A stretch of 43,637 nt of DNA from Herpetosiphonaceae bacterium (GCA_013813565.1 JACCRK010000226.1:1-43637); one strand, 5' to 3'; positions 34,280 to 43,200 are shown, counted from the stretch's first letter. Numbers and translations are program-made. The notes: generated by a model not told the origin, from the letters alone.

Positions 34280-35986
34280 ATGAAGCGGTTTAGTCTACGA
34301 TGGTCACAAGCTGTATCACTCACCGTTCTTTTGATGATGATTTGTAGCCTTGTTGTTTTTAATCAGCCCGTGGCGGCAGCGGCACCTGCCTGGAACGGCA
34401 ACTTCCAGGCCTACAGCGTCGGCCAGGTCGTCAGCTACAATGGGGTCGAATACAAATGTATTCAAGCCCACACCTCACAGCCCGACTGGACCCCGGCAGC
34501 TGTAGCGTCCCTCTGGACGCCGGTCACCACCACCAACCCAACCACACCACCAACCGCAACGCCAATCGGCACCCCCAGGCCAACGGCGACCACCGCCCCG
34601 ACAACCTCACCCGGCGGCTGTACCTCAGCGGCCTGGGTAAGCACAAAGGTGTACACTGTTGGCAACACCGCCTCGCACAATGGCCGCGAGTGGCGCGCCA
34701 AGTGGTGGACCCAGGGCGAGCAGCCAGGCGTCACCACCTCAGGCGTCTGGGAAGATCGTGGCCCGTGCGTTGGGGCGACCGCAACGCCAATCAACCCAAC
34801 CGCAACGCCAATCAACCCAACCGCGACGCCAATCGGCCCAACACCCACCACCACACCTGGCGGCGGCGCGAAAATCCTCGGCTACTTTGTCCAGTGGGGC
34901 GTCTACGGGCGTAACTACCACGTCAAAAATATCGTCACCAGCGGCTCGGCTAGCAAGCTCACTCACATCAACTACGCCTTTGGCAACGTCACCAATGGCC
35001 AGTGTGTGCTTGGCGACACTTACGCCGACTACGATCGCTTCTACAGCGCCGCTGAGAGCGTCGATGGTGTGGCCGACTCGTGGGACGCCGGGGCGCTGCG
35101 CGGCAGCTTCAATCAGCTGCGCAAGCTGAAAAAGATGTATCCAAACGTTAAGGTGCTCTTCTCGTTTGGTGGCTGGACCTGGTCGGGTGGCTTTGGACAG
35201 GCCGCTGCCAACCCGGTCGCCTTCGCCAACTCATGCTATAACCTGATCGAAGATCCCCGCTGGGCCGATGTCTTCGATGGCATCGATATCGACTGGGAGT
35301 ACCCCAACGCCTGTGGCCTGAGCTGCGACACCAGCGGCTTTAGCTCATTCAAAACCCTGATATCCGCCCTGCGCACCCGCTTCGGCGCTAACTACCTGGT
35401 CACCGCCGCAATTACCGCCGACGGCAGCAACGGCGGCAAGATCGACGCGGCCGATTACGGCGGCGCGGCCCAGTATCTCAACTGGTACAACGTGATGACC
35501 TACGACTACTTCGGGGGCTTCAACGGCAACGGCCCAACCGCCCCGCACTCGCCACTAACCTCGTATCCCGGCATTCCGCAGGCCGGCTTCAACAGCGACG
35601 CCGCCATCCAGAAGCTCAAGAGCAAGGGCGTGCCGGCGAGTAAACTGCTGCTTGGCATCGGCTTCTATGGACGTGGCTGGACCGGCGTCAACCAGGCCGC
35701 CCCCGGCGGCAGCGCCACCGGCCCGGCACCCTGCACCGGCGTCGGCTGCGAGCCTGGCATCGAAGACTACAAGGTGCTCAAGAACAGCTGCCCGGCCACC
35801 GGCACCGTTGGCGGCACCGCCTACGCCTACTGCGGCAACAACTGGTGGAGCTACGATACCCCGGCCACCATCGCCAGCAAAATGACCTACAAGAAGAACC
35901 AGGGCCTCGGCGGAGCATTCTTCTGGGAGCTTAGCGGCGATACCACCAACGGCGAGCTGATCACCGCCCTCTATAACAACCGCTAG
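34280..35986 (+). CDS. Secreted GH18 chitinase with two chitin-binding modules
   Basis: A 568-aa extracellular endo-chitinase. The signal peptide spans residues 1-35. The first CBM5/12-like module (about 37-82) has W38, YSVGQVVSYNGVEYKC, AHTSQPDW and LWTP. It is followed by a Pro/Thr linker, then a second module (about 118-163) with YTVGNTASHNGREWRAKWWTQGEQP, and a linker made of near-repeats of ATPINPT. The GH18 barrel runs from 198 to the end. SFGGW is at 295-299, DGIDIDWE at 333-340 has catalytic Glu340, and YNVMTYDYFG supplies the Tyr/Asp pocket. The start is ATG 34280 with AAAGGA; an upstream in-frame ATG at 34241 would spoil the signal peptide. It is probably repressed by the divergent ROK regulator. 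Confidence 0.95.
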   Translation: MKRFSLRWSQAVSLTVLLMMICSLVVFNQPVAAAAPAWNGNFQAYSVGQVVSYNGVEYKCIQAHTSQPDWTPAAVASLWTPVTTTNPTTPPTATPIGTPRPTATTAPTTSPGGCTSAAWVSTKVYTVGNTASHNGREWRAKWWTQGEQPGVTTSGVWEDRGPCVGATATPINPTATPINPTATPIGPTPTTTPGGGAKILGYFVQWGVYGRNYHVKNIVTSGSASKLTHINYAFGNVTNGQCVLGDTYADYDRFYSAAESVDGVADSWDAGALRGSFNQLRKLKKMYPNVKVLFSFGGWTWSGGFGQAAANPVAFANSCYNLIEDPRWADVFDGIDIDWEYPNACGLSCDTSGFSSFKTLISALRTRFGANYLVTAAITADGSNGGKIDAADYGGAAQYLNWYNVMTYDYFGGFNGNGPTAPHSPLTSYPGIPQAGFNSDAAIQKLKSKGVPASKLLLGIGFYGRGWTGVNQAAPGGSATGPAPCTGVGCEPGIEDYKVLKNSCPATGTVGGTAYAYCGNNWWSYDTPATIASKMTYKKNQGLGGAFFWELSGDTTNGELITALYNNR

Positions 35987-36011
35987 TCGCAGCAGCGACC
36001 CTGATCACGCC

Positions 36012-36045
36012 TCACCCCAGTCAACGCTGTTGGCTGGGGTGATTT
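36012..36045 (+). terminator. Terminator after chitinase gene
   Basis: Arms tcaccccagtcaac (36012-36025) and gttggctggggtga (36029-36042) form a 14-bp stem with one wobble pair and a 3-nt loop, followed by TTT. Confidence 0.75.
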
Positions 36046-36144
36046 ACTGCCCACGAATTGCTTAGCTGAAAACAGTTGCCAGTTGGGCCGTCTTGACTGA
36101 TAATTGATTATTAATAGGTGATATTTGTTCATTTGAGGTTCATT

Positions 36145-37620
36145 GTGTTTGATCTGCTACCAGATGGGACAACCTTACAGGGCGCTCAGGGACAGTACCG
36201 GATCCTCGGCGTGATCGGACGCGGCGGTATGGGCGCGGTCTATCGAGGCGAGCGCTTGGGCGATGGCTCGATCTGGGCTGTCAAAGAGATGCGCCCACCC
36301 CTCGAGTCTACCCCGGAAGAAGTTGCCGAGAATCGTAAGCTCTTTACCCAGGAAGCGTCTATGCTGCGGTCGCTCAATCATCCCAACCTGCCCCAGATTA
36401 TCGATGACTTTGAGCAGGGCGGGCGCCCGTACCTAGTGATGGAGTATGTCCAGGGCAAGACGCTGGAAGATAAACAGCGGGAGACGAATGCGCCTTTCTT
36501 TCAAAAAGATGTGATCAACTGGGGCATTCAGATTGCGCGGGTGCTCCACTATCTGCATACCCGTGAGCCAGCGATTATCTTCCGGGATATGAAGCCGCCG
36601 AACGTTATGCTAACACCCGATGGCGTGATCAAGCTGATTGACTTTGGCGTGGCGCGCACCCATAAAGCCCATAAAAGCAAAGATACCGTGGCGATGGGCT
36701 CGGCTGGCTATGCTCCGCCGGAGCAGTATGGCAAGGGCCAGACCGATGCACGGGCCGATATCTACGGGCTTGGCGCAACCATGCTGCATATGCTGACCAA
36801 CCTGCCGCCAGTGCCGCTCCAGACGCCCAAGGAAGGGTCGCTGATCCGGCATAATCAGTCGGTGACCCCAGAGATGGAGCAGGTGATTATCAAAGCGATG
36901 GCGCTGGAGCGTGAGAAGCGCTATCAGGCTATGGCCGAGCTGGAGCAGGCGCTGGAGGATTGTGCCAATGGCAATCTGGCCCTGCCGCCAACGGCTCAGG
37001 CCGCCACTCCGCAGCCAGCACCAGCTTCAGCGAACCCAGCGCCCTGGTCGGCCCCCTCAGCCTGGCCCGCTCCGCCAGCCTGGCCAAATCAGCCGGCGGC
37101 CCAGGCCCGGCCGATTCCACAGCCGGTCCCGCAGGTGGCGCCACAAGGAGGGCCAGCTCAATCGCCCGTCTGGAATCCGCCAGTCCAACCAACCTGGACC
37201 CCGCCCCCAAGCCCCAGCGGCCCAATCTGTGACAACTGTGGGCGGATGAATAAGCCTGGAGCACGTTTCTGCACCGGATGTGGTTCGCCGATCAAGCTCC
37301 CCGTGCCAAAGCTCGTCATCACCTCGCCCCGTGCCGTCTGGGAGATGCCGCTGCTGCACCTGCCGTGCCGCATTGGACGGCGCGACCCCGTTCAAAACCA
37401 TCACCCCGAGATCGATCTAGCCGAGCATGATCGGGGCATTGCTTCACGTCGTCACGCTGTGATTCAGCAGCATGGCGACCGCTATCAGCTTGTCGATCAG
37501 GGCAGCGTCAACGGCACCAGCGTCAACGGTGTTACCATGACCGCCTATCAGCCCCATACATTGCGCGCCGGCGACCGGATTCGGATTGGCGATGTTGAGA
37601 TGGTGTTTAGTATCGAATAA
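36145..37620 (+). CDS. Ser/Thr protein kinase with zinc ribbon and FHA domain
   Basis: A 491-aa cytoplasmic PknB-like kinase. The kinase domain (about 18-275) has the Gly loop GRGGMG (25-30), Lys47 in AVKEM, catalytic loop FRDMKPPN (146-153) with Phe in place of the HRD His, DFG (166-168) and an APE-like APPE. A Pro/Ala-rich linker (281-360) leads to a four-Cys zinc ribbon (CDNC 362-365, CTGC 376-379). The C-terminal FHA domain (about 405-490) has GRR, SRRH and the QGSVNGTSVNG phosphothreonine-binding loop. No membrane helix is visible. I chose GTG 36145, preceded by TTGAGG; the earlier GTG at 36118 has no site. An attached FHA suggests self-recognition or recruitment of phosphorylated partners. 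Targets unknown. Confidence 0.9.
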   Translation: MFDLLPDGTTLQGAQGQYRILGVIGRGGMGAVYRGERLGDGSIWAVKEMRPPLESTPEEVAENRKLFTQEASMLRSLNHPNLPQIIDDFEQGGRPYLVMEYVQGKTLEDKQRETNAPFFQKDVINWGIQIARVLHYLHTREPAIIFRDMKPPNVMLTPDGVIKLIDFGVARTHKAHKSKDTVAMGSAGYAPPEQYGKGQTDARADIYGLGATMLHMLTNLPPVPLQTPKEGSLIRHNQSVTPEMEQVIIKAMALEREKRYQAMAELEQALEDCANGNLALPPTAQAATPQPAPASANPAPWSAPSAWPAPPAWPNQPAAQARPIPQPVPQVAPQGGPAQSPVWNPPVQPTWTPPPSPSGPICDNCGRMNKPGARFCTGCGSPIKLPVPKLVITSPRAVWEMPLLHLPCRIGRRDPVQNHHPEIDLAEHDRGIASRRHAVIQQHGDRYQLVDQGSVNGTSVNGVTMTAYQPHTLRAGDRIRIGDVEMVFSIE

Positions 37621-37696
37621 GGAGTAGGGAGTGCCACTTATCAGCAGTTGGTGAGAGTGGATTGCTGAGGGTAATGGAGCCTTCCTGAGATTGCTT

Positions 37697-38581
37697 ATGT
37701 CACGTAAAATAGTTGGCGCCAGCCTTGGAGCTGGGGTTGCCGGGGCCTTAGCCGGCGTTGCCGCCTACGCCGCCCGCCAGATCAGCGGCCCGACCCGCGC
37801 CGAGCGCCGCGACCTAACCTTTACCTTCACCCCATTTGAGACCGGGGTTGACTACGAGGCCATCGAGTTTACCACCAGCGACGGCCTGCGGATCAGCGGG
37901 TGGTGGCTGCCCCGTCCTGACAGCAAGCAGGTCGTGATTGGCTGTCATGGCCATCGCGGCAGCAAACACGAGCTGCTTGGGATTGGCTCAGGTCTCTGGC
38001 GCGCCGGTATGAATGTGCTGCTGTTTGATTTTCGCGGGCGCGGCGCCAGCGCTAACTCGATCTGCTCGCTGGCTTACCACGAGGTGGCCGACCTGCTGGG
38101 GGCGGTCAGCTATGCCACGGCACGCCGGCCAGACGCGACAATCGGCGTGATCGGGTACTCAATGGGGGCGGCGGTCTCGCTGCTGGCGGCGGCGATCGAG
38201 CCCCGGATCCGCCGCGTGGTCGCCGATAGCTCATTTGCCGTGATGCGTGATGTGGTCACCCACGCGGTCAACCGGCGGCGGCTGCCCTCACGGGCGGTGG
38301 TGGCGATCGCCGACCGGGTGACCGGCCATCGCTACGGCTACCGCTTTGACAGCGTTCGCCCGGTCGATGTGATTGCGCAGATCGGCCCGCGCCCGGTGAT
38401 GTTGATTCACGGCACCAATGATACGATGATACCGGTTCGGCATGCCTACCATCTATATAATGCCGCATCTTCACCCAAAGAATTGTGGATTGTCACGGGG
38501 GTCGCCCATTGTGGCGCCTACTTCCTTGATCGGGCCCAGTATGTGCAGCGCATCGCCAGTTTTATGGCGGCTGAATCCTGA
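37697..38581 (+). CDS. Membrane-anchored alpha/beta hydrolase
   Basis: A 294-aa hydrolase. An N-terminal hydrophobic Ala/Gly segment (about 7-28) is probably a membrane anchor or signal. The nucleophile Ser lies in GYSMGA (about 151-156), the acid Asp in HGTNDTMIP, and the His in GVAHCGAY. The oxyanion strand is VIGCHGHRGSKHE. This is the CocE/DLH-like group often annotated as alpha/beta hydrolase or peptidase S9-like. The start at ATG 37697 is better than the TTG two codons earlier. Substrate unknown; it stands alone between the kinase and MarR genes. Confidence 0.85.
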   Translation: MSRKIVGASLGAGVAGALAGVAAYAARQISGPTRAERRDLTFTFTPFETGVDYEAIEFTTSDGLRISGWWLPRPDSKQVVIGCHGHRGSKHELLGIGSGLWRAGMNVLLFDFRGRGASANSICSLAYHEVADLLGAVSYATARRPDATIGVIGYSMGAAVSLLAAAIEPRIRRVVADSSFAVMRDVVTHAVNRRRLPSRAVVAIADRVTGHRYGYRFDSVRPVDVIAQIGPRPVMLIHGTNDTMIPVRHAYHLYNAASSPKELWIVTGVAHCGAYFLDRAQYVQRIASFMAAES

Positions 38582-38599
38582 AACAGTGTCATCAACCCC

Positions 38600-38627
38600 T
38601 TGACATTCTTTTTAGCAGTAGTATTAT
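38600..38627 (+). promoter_or_regulatory. Promoter of the marR-type gene
   Basis: TTGACA (38600-38605), 16-nt spacer, TATTAT (38622-38627). The ATG lies only 15 nt beyond the -10, so the transcript has a very short or no leader. Confidence 0.75.
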
Positions 38628-38640
38628 TTAGCTAACTAAA
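38627..38640. promoter_or_regulatory. Candidate MarR operator, autoregulatory copy
   Basis: TTTAGCTAACTAAA has TTTAG/CTAAA inverted arms and overlaps the end of the -10 box and start of transcription. Read on the minus strand it contains TTAGTTAGCTAA, matching the site at 39119-39130 in 11 of 12 bases. Confidence 0.6.
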
Positions 38641-38642
38641 CA

Positions 38643-39071
38643 ATGAACACATTAAACATCCAAGAAACCATCAGCTACCTCCTGGCCCAGGTTTGCAAGG
38701 CCCATCGAAATGTGGCTAATAGCGCCTTGAACTCGCTTGATCTTCACGTTGGGCAAGAGATGGTGCTGCTACAGCTATCGCAGGAAGATGGACTGACTCA
38801 ATCGCAGCTCGCTGAGCGCATGTGTGTTGAGGCCCCGACACTGACCCGGATGCTCCAGCGGATGGAGCGCGATCTAGTGATCAGGCGCTTGCCAGATCGT
38901 GAAGATGCGCGTATTTCACGGGTCTATCTGACCCAAAAGGCGCTTGAACTCCAGCCGGCGATCGAACAATGCTGGTCCAATCTGGAAGCCCAGACCCTGG
39001 CCGGCTTAACTGCTGAAGAGCGCATGTTGCTCCGTCGCCTCTTGATGCAAGTGCGGACGAACTTAACTTAG
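38643..39071 (+). CDS. MarR family transcriptional regulator
   Basis: A 142-aa winged-helix regulator. Dimerisation helices lie at the N- and C-termini. The helix-turn-helix is LTQSQLAERMCVEAPTLTRMLQRMERDGL-like (about 56-85, here RDLVIRR), and the wing is DREDARISRVYLT. It probably binds as a homodimer to TTAGTYAGCTAA-like sites, one in its own promoter and one before the next gene. No Shine-Dalgarno sequence precedes the ATG and the predicted leader is about 9 nt, so translation may be leaderless-like. The ligand is unknown. Confidence 0.9.
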   Translation: MNTLNIQETISYLLAQVCKAHRNVANSALNSLDLHVGQEMVLLQLSQEDGLTQSQLAERMCVEAPTLTRMLQRMERDLVIRRLPDREDARISRVYLTQKALELQPAIEQCWSNLEAQTLAGLTAEERMLLRRLLMQVRTNLT

Positions 39072-39074
39072 CCA

Positions 39075-39106
39075 GCTATACCTGAGCAACTGTTCAGGGA
39101 TAGCTA
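39075..39106 (+). terminator. Hairpin after the marR-type gene
   Basis: The sequence agctat-a-cctga ... tcagg-g-atagct forms a 12-bp imperfect stem just after the stop, before the promoter of the next gene. No strong T-run follows. Confidence 0.45.
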
Positions 39107-39118
39107 TCGACAATATAC

Positions 39119-39130
39119 TTAGTCAGCTAA
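39119..39130. promoter_or_regulatory. Candidate MarR operator before the membrane protein gene
   Basis: TTAGTCAGCTAA directly follows a -10-like TATACT (39114-39119), the same arrangement as at the marR-type promoter. It lies 33 nt upstream of the membrane protein ATG. Confidence 0.55.
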
Positions 39131-39162
39131 TTTTATTTATTATTTAAAGCCAGGAGGAACCA

Positions 39163-39564
39163 ATGCAAACAGCCACTCGTTCAAGCAGCGGATCGATCGT
39201 CACCTACCTTAAAGCCGGGCTCATCGCCGGGGTCGTGGCGGCGGTCATTGCCAACATCTACTACTTTATCTATGAGCAGGTCACGGGCAACACCTTTGCC
39301 GAGCTAAATCTCGGCTCGATCACCGGGGCCAGCGTATTGCCGGGTCTGGTGGGAGGCTTAATCCTGTATGCCCTCCACCGCTTCACCAGCCGGGGCACCC
39401 AGATTTTCGTAATTGGCGGGGCGCTGTTTACCATCGTGAGCATTGTGCCAACGATTGTGGCGCCACTCTACCCAAACTTCTTCTGGGCCTCAGCGCCGCT
39501 GCACATCATTGTTGGCGCAGTTCTTCTGGCGCTGATCCCGCGCCTGGCAGCAACCAGCCGCTAA
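39163..39564 (+). CDS. Four-helix membrane protein, likely MarR target (DUF6069-like)
   Basis: A 133-aa integral membrane protein with hydrophobic segments at about 15-37, 52-70, 80-100 and 108-128, and no catalytic motif. Length and topology resemble small four-helix families such as DUF6069; this is a tentative match from memory. AGGAGG lies 7-8 nt before ATG 39163. It is probably controlled by the MarR regulator 92 nt upstream through the site at 39119. A role in stress, detoxification or membrane homeostasis would fit MarR context but is unproven. Confidence 0.8.
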   Translation: MQTATRSSSGSIVTYLKAGLIAGVVAAVIANIYYFIYEQVTGNTFAELNLGSITGASVLPGLVGGLILYALHRFTSRGTQIFVIGGALFTIVSIVPTIVAPLYPNFFWASAPLHIIVGAVLLALIPRLAATSR

Positions 39565-39583
39565 AGCAAGCCAAAGGCATACC

Positions 39584-39621
39584 AAAAGGGCGACTCCTTT
39601 GTATTGAGGAGTCGCCCTTTT
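39584..39621. terminator. Bidirectional terminator
   Basis: Perfect 15-bp arms aaaagggcgactcct (39584-39598) and aggagtcgccctttt (39607-39621) with an 8-nt loop; A-run on the left and T-run on the right serve both convergent genes. Confidence 0.9.
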
Positions 39622-39638
39622 CAATTAAGCAGGAACGC

Positions 39639-39827
39639 TTAGCGCTGGCGCAAGAATATGCGTTTAATAATAACTGCCAGTAGCGTAAAAAAAAATAAAT
39701 AACCAAGTAGTCGCGGAATAGCGCGTTCGGCATCGCCACCACTCGCCTGAATCGTGCGGCCAACAAGGGCGACAAGTATAATAATACCCAGCGTTCCGGC
39801 GATCAAGATAAGTGGCTTGAATTTCAT
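39639..39827 (-). CDS. Small two-helix membrane protein
   Basis: A 62-aa hydrophobic protein with segments at about 5-22 and 39-56 and a basic C-terminus (IKRIFLRQR). I chose ATG 39827, with GAAGGG 6-7 nt upstream; a longer frame to 39863 lacks a site. It has its own terminator at 39584-39621 and lies 106 nt downstream of fusA, beyond a hairpin. Function unknown; short genes of this kind carry some risk of being spurious. Confidence 0.55.
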   Translation of the reverse strand: MKFKPLILIAGTLGIIILVALVGRTIQASGGDAERAIPRLLGYLFFFTLLAVIIKRIFLRQR

Positions 39828-39873
39828 ATAGCCCTTCGGGTAAATTGACAGGCTCATAGACAATGTAAGAATT

Positions 39874-39916
39874 AACCCACATGGTCAGGCTCTTGTTGAA
39901 CCTGACCATGTGGGTT
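39874..39916 (-). terminator. Hairpin after fusA
   Basis: Perfect 16-bp arms aacccacatggtcagg (39874-39889) and its complement (39901-39916) lie 17 nt beyond the fusA stop; the minus strand then continues ttaattctt, a weak T-tract. Confidence 0.7.
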
Positions 39917-39933
39917 TGGCTAAGCTACTAGAG

Positions 39934-42039
39934 CTAGCCGCGGGCTTTTTCGATAATCTCTTCCTGCACCAGCCGTGGCAGCGCCTCGTAGTGGTGGAAC
40001 TCCATCGAATAGTTACCGCGGCCCTGGGTCTGCGAGCGCAGGTCGGTGGCATAGCCGAACATATTGGCCAGCGGCACATAACCACGCACCACCTGGGCAT
40101 TCCCAAGCGCTTCCATACCCTCGATACGACCACGGCGGCTGGTGATATCGCCGATGATGGAACCCATGTAATCTTCTGGCACAGTCACTTCAATCTTGAA
40201 GATTGGCTCCAGAATCTGGGGGCCACCTTTGCGAACGCCGTCCTTGAGCGCCATCGAAGCAGCAATTTTGAACGCCATTTCCGACGAGTCAACCTCGTGG
40301 TATGAGCCATCGTACAGGGTAGCTTTCACATCGACAACTGGGTAGCCAGCGATAACGCCGGTCTCCATGGCCTCTTTGATACCGGCCTCAACCGCTGGCA
40401 CGTATTCACGGGGAACCGTACCGCCGACGACGCCATTGACAAACAGGAAGCCCTTGCCTTCTTCATTTGGCTCGAAACGCACCTTAACGTGGCCGTACTG
40501 ACCTTTCCCACCGGACTGACGCACGAACTTGCTATCAATATCGGTAGCCTTGGTGATGCTTTCGCGATAAGCAACCTGGGGCTTACCAACGTTAGCCTCA
40601 ACCTTGAACTCGCGCATCATACGGTCAACGATAACCTCAAGGTGCAGCTCGCCCATCCCGCGGATAATGGTCTGACCAGTTTCCTGGTCGGTATTCAAGC
40701 GGAAGGTTGGATCTTCTTCGGCCAGACGTGATAGGGCAATGCCCATCTTGTCCTGGTCGGCTTTCGTCTTCGGCTCAATTGCCACCGAGATAACCGGCTC
40801 AGGGAACTTAATATTTTCCAGCACAACCGGATCATCAATTGTACAAATGGTATCGCCGGTGAAGGTCTCTTTCGGACCCACCATTGCAGCGATATCGCCA
40901 GCGTACACTTCCTTGATTTCCTCACGGTGATTAGCGTGCATTTGCAGCAAACGACCGACGCGCTCTTTGCGATTTTTGGTGGTATTCAAGACATATGAGC
41001 CAGATTCCAGCTTACCAGAGTAGACCCGGAAGTAGGCCAGCTTGCCGACAAATGGATCAGCCATAATCTTAAAGACCAGGCCAGCAAATGGTGCATTTTC
41101 GCTGTGCGGTCGCTCGACAAATTCAGCATCTTCCGCATCCGGGTCGTACCCAGGGCGAACAGCCTTAATCGGCGGAACGTCAATTGGTGCTGGCAGGAAG
41201 TGAACAACCGCATCCAACATGCGCTGGACACCCTTATTCTTCAGGGCCGAGCCACACAAAACTGGAACCAGTTTGTTAGCAATGGTCGCCTTGCGCAAAC
41301 CACGCTGCAGCTCATCGTAGCTAAGCTCCTGGCCCTCGAGATAGAGCATCGTTAGCTCATCATCGCTTTCAGCGATCGACTCGATCAGGAACTCGCGCGC
41401 TTTTGCAGCTTTGTCAGCCAGGTCAGCTGGAATTTCGCGCACTTCATGGTTCTTGCCCATATCATCCATATAGTAGATTGCATTATTGGCCATGAGATCA
41501 ATAATGCCCAGGAAGTTCTCTTCAGCACCGATCGGTAGCTGAATCGGCACCGGCTTTGCACCCAGGCGATCAACAATCATCTGAACAGTGCGGTCGAAAT
41601 TCGCGCCCATGCGATCCATTTTATTAACAAAACAGATTCGGGGTACGTTATATTTATCAGCCTGGCGCCAAACCGTCTCTGACTGCGGCTCTACACCGGA
41701 CACTGCATCGAACACAACCACACCGCCGTCAAGGACGCGGAGTGAGCGTTCAACTTCAGCGGTAAAGTCTACGTGACCGGGAGTATCGATAATATTGATC
41801 TGATACTCCTCATCATCAACCGACCACTTTGCAGTTGTAGCAGCCGCCGTGATCGTAATTCCACGCTCACGTTCCTGCTCCATCCAGTCCATCGTGGCTG
41901 AGCCGTCGTGGACTTCACCAATTTTATAGTTGCGGCCTGTATAAAACAGGACCCGCTCGGTGGTTGTAGTTTTACCTGCATCAATATGGGCAATAATGCC
42001 GATATTGCGTAATTTCTCTAGCGGTGTCGAACGAGGCAT
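39934..42039 (-). CDS. fusA: Translation elongation factor G
   Basis: A 701-aa GTPase that drives ribosomal translocation. G1 is AHIDAGKTT (about 17-25), the switch I region is ERGITI, G3 is DTPGHVDF, G4 is NKMD and G5 is GSALKNKG, where SA matches the family. Domains II-V follow with normal length, including domain [12 protein letters not shown] and domain [26 protein letters not shown] precedes ATG 42039. It has its own promoter and lies downstream of a terminator that follows rpsG. No tuf gene follows. Its base composition is less GC-rich than the metabolic operons, as expected of a highly expressed gene. Confidence 0.98.
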   Translation of the reverse strand: MPRSTPLEKLRNIGIIAHIDAGKTTTTERVLFYTGRNYKIGEVHDGSATMDWMEQERERGITITAAATTAKWSVDDEEYQINIIDTPGHVDFTAEVERSLRVLDGGVVVFDAVSGVEPQSETVWRQADKYNVPRICFVNKMDRMGANFDRTVQMIVDRLGAKPVPIQLPIGAEENFLGIIDLMANNAIYYMDDMGKNHEVREIPADLADKAAKAREFLIESIAESDDELTMLYLEGQELSYDELQRGLRKATIANKLVPVLCGSALKNKGVQRMLDAVVHFLPAPIDVPPIKAVRPGYDPDAEDAEFVERPHSENAPFAGLVFKIMADPFVGKLAYFRVYSGKLESGSYVLNTTKNRKERVGRLLQMHANHREEIKEVYAGDIAAMVGPKETFTGDTICTIDDPVVLENIKFPEPVISVAIEPKTKADQDKMGIALSRLAEEDPTFRLNTDQETGQTIIRGMGELHLEVIVDRMMREFKVEANVGKPQVAYRESITKATDIDSKFVRQSGGKGQYGHVKVRFEPNEEGKGFLFVNGVVGGTVPREYVPAVEAGIKEAMETGVIAGYPVVDVKATLYDGSYHEVDSSEMAFKIAASMALKDGVRKGGPQILEPIFKIEVTVPEDYMGSIIGDITSRRGRIEGMEALGNAQVVRGYVPLANMFGYATDLRSQTQGRGNYSMEFHHYEALPRLVQEEIIEKARG

Positions 42040-42132
42040 TCGAGTCTCCGTACTTCAAGGTTTAGGGACGAGGGTTCGCACTCGTCCAGACAATATTCAA
42101 TAACTTGTGATAGCCTTCACTGTGGGTATTTT

Positions 42133-42163
42133 ATTGTACCACAAATCGGTATCACACAGGCAA
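42133..42163 (-). promoter_or_regulatory. Promoter of fusA
   Basis: Minus strand: extended -10 TGGTACAAT (TACAAT at 42138-42133) with TTGCCT as a possible -35 (42163-42158, 19-nt spacer). It lies 94 nt upstream of the fusA ATG. Confidence 0.6.
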
Positions 42164-42194
42164 AAAGCGGCTAAACACACCGTCTAGCCGCTTT
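42164..42194 (-). terminator. Terminator after rpsG
   Basis: Arms aaagcggcta (42164-42173) and tagccgcttt (42185-42194) form a 10-bp stem followed on the minus strand by a TTTTT run (42166-42162). It separates rpsG from fusA. Confidence 0.8.
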
Positions 42195-42228
42195 GCAAAT
42201 TGCCATTCACCAGGTGATGACGGTGGGT

Positions 42229-42702
42229 TTAGAAGCGAGCGTAGTGGGAGAAAGCGCGGTTTGCTTCAGCCATACGATGCACCTCTTCGCGGCGTTTAAC
42301 AGTTGCCCCAGTGTTGTTAAAGGCATCCATCAGCTCAGCAGCAAGCCGTTCGTACATCGGTTTGCCAGAGCGGGCGCGCGCTGCCGTCAGCAACCAGCGA
42401 ATCGCCAGGGCGATACGCCGATCGGCCTTAACCTCAACTGGCACCTGATAGGTTGACCCGCCGACACGTTTTGGCTTGACTTCGATAGTTGGGCTGGAGT
42501 TACGAAGTGCTTGTTCAAACACTTCCAATGGCTCACGGCTTAAGCGCTGGCTGGCAATATCAAGCGACTGATAGACAATTTTCTCAGCAACACTTTTCTT
42601 GCCGTGCATCATCACTTTGTTGATGAACATTTGTACGTGGACACTATTGTGAATTGGATCGTTCGCAACAGGTCGCTTAGCTACTTTTCGTCGTCGTGGC
42701 AT
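42229..42702 (-). CDS. rpsG: 30S ribosomal protein S7
   Basis: A 157-aa S7, which nucleates assembly of the 30S head and contacts the 3' domain of 16S rRNA. The N-terminal [16 protein letters not shown], the [16 protein letters not shown] helix and C-terminal [26 protein letters not shown] are standard, and length is typical. AAGGTAGG precedes the ATG. It is 11 nt after rpsL and co-transcribed with it. Confidence 0.98.
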   Translation of the reverse strand: MPRRRKVAKRPVANDPIHNSVHVQMFINKVMMHGKKSVAEKIVYQSLDIASQRLSREPLEVFEQALRNSSPTIEVKPKRVGGSTYQVPVEVKADRRIALAIRWLLTAARARSGKPMYERLAAELMDAFNNTGATVKRREEVHRMAEANRAFSHYARF

Positions 42703-42713
42703 TTGTTCCTACC

Positions 42714-43148
42714 TTACTTCTTCTTACCAATTGGCTGCGCGTTCTTCTTCGTACCGTACTTCGATCGACCTTGCTTGCGGTTGTTCACGCCCTGTGCATC
42801 GAGAGTACCGCGAACGATGTGATAGCGCACGCCTGGCAGGTCCTTAACCCGTCCGCCCCGAATCAACACCACAGAGTGCTCTTGCAAGTTATGGCTCTCA
42901 CCGGGGATATACGCAGTGACCTCCATGTTATTGGTCAGGCGCACGCGCGCCACCTTGCGGAGTGCTGAGTTCGGCTTCTTCGGAGTCATGGTCTTGACCT
43001 GGGTACATACACCACGCTTCTGGGGAGCGCCGTTGCCACGGGTAAGCTTCCCCTTTAGCGAATTGTAGGTAAAGCGCAGCGCAGGAGCCTTGGTCTTTTT
43101 AGTGACAGGCTTGCGAGGCTTGCGGATCAGCTGGTTGATTGTGGGCAT
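42714..43148 (-). CDS. rpsL: 30S ribosomal protein S12
   Basis: A 144-aa decoding-centre protein. Conserved [18 protein letters not shown] and [17 protein letters not shown] hold the Lys residues at which streptomycin resistance arises in other bacteria; both are wild-type Lys here. An insertion of about 15 residues (around 26-42, [16 protein letters not shown]) relative to the short proteobacterial form is also seen in Bacillus-type S12. The start is ATG 43148 with GGAGG upstream, and the family N-terminus [10 protein letters not shown] confirms it; a longer frame to 43190 is not supported. Confidence 0.98.
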   Translation of the reverse strand: MPTINQLIRKPRKPVTKKTKAPALRFTYNSLKGKLTRGNGAPQKRGVCTQVKTMTPKKPNSALRKVARVRLTNNMEVTAYIPGESHNLQEHSVVLIRGGRVKDLPGVRYHIVRGTLDAQGVNNRKQGRSKYGTKKNAQPIGKKK

Positions 43149-43194
43149 CCGTATCCTCCAAATGATGGGAAATAAAACGACGGTTCTCACGTCT

Positions 43195-43200
43195 ACTATA
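43195..43200 (-). promoter_or_regulatory. -10 box of the rpsL-rpsG transcription unit
   Basis: TATAGT on the minus strand, 46 nt before the rpsL ATG. The best -35 nearby (TTTAGC, 16-nt spacer) is weak. Confidence 0.5.
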
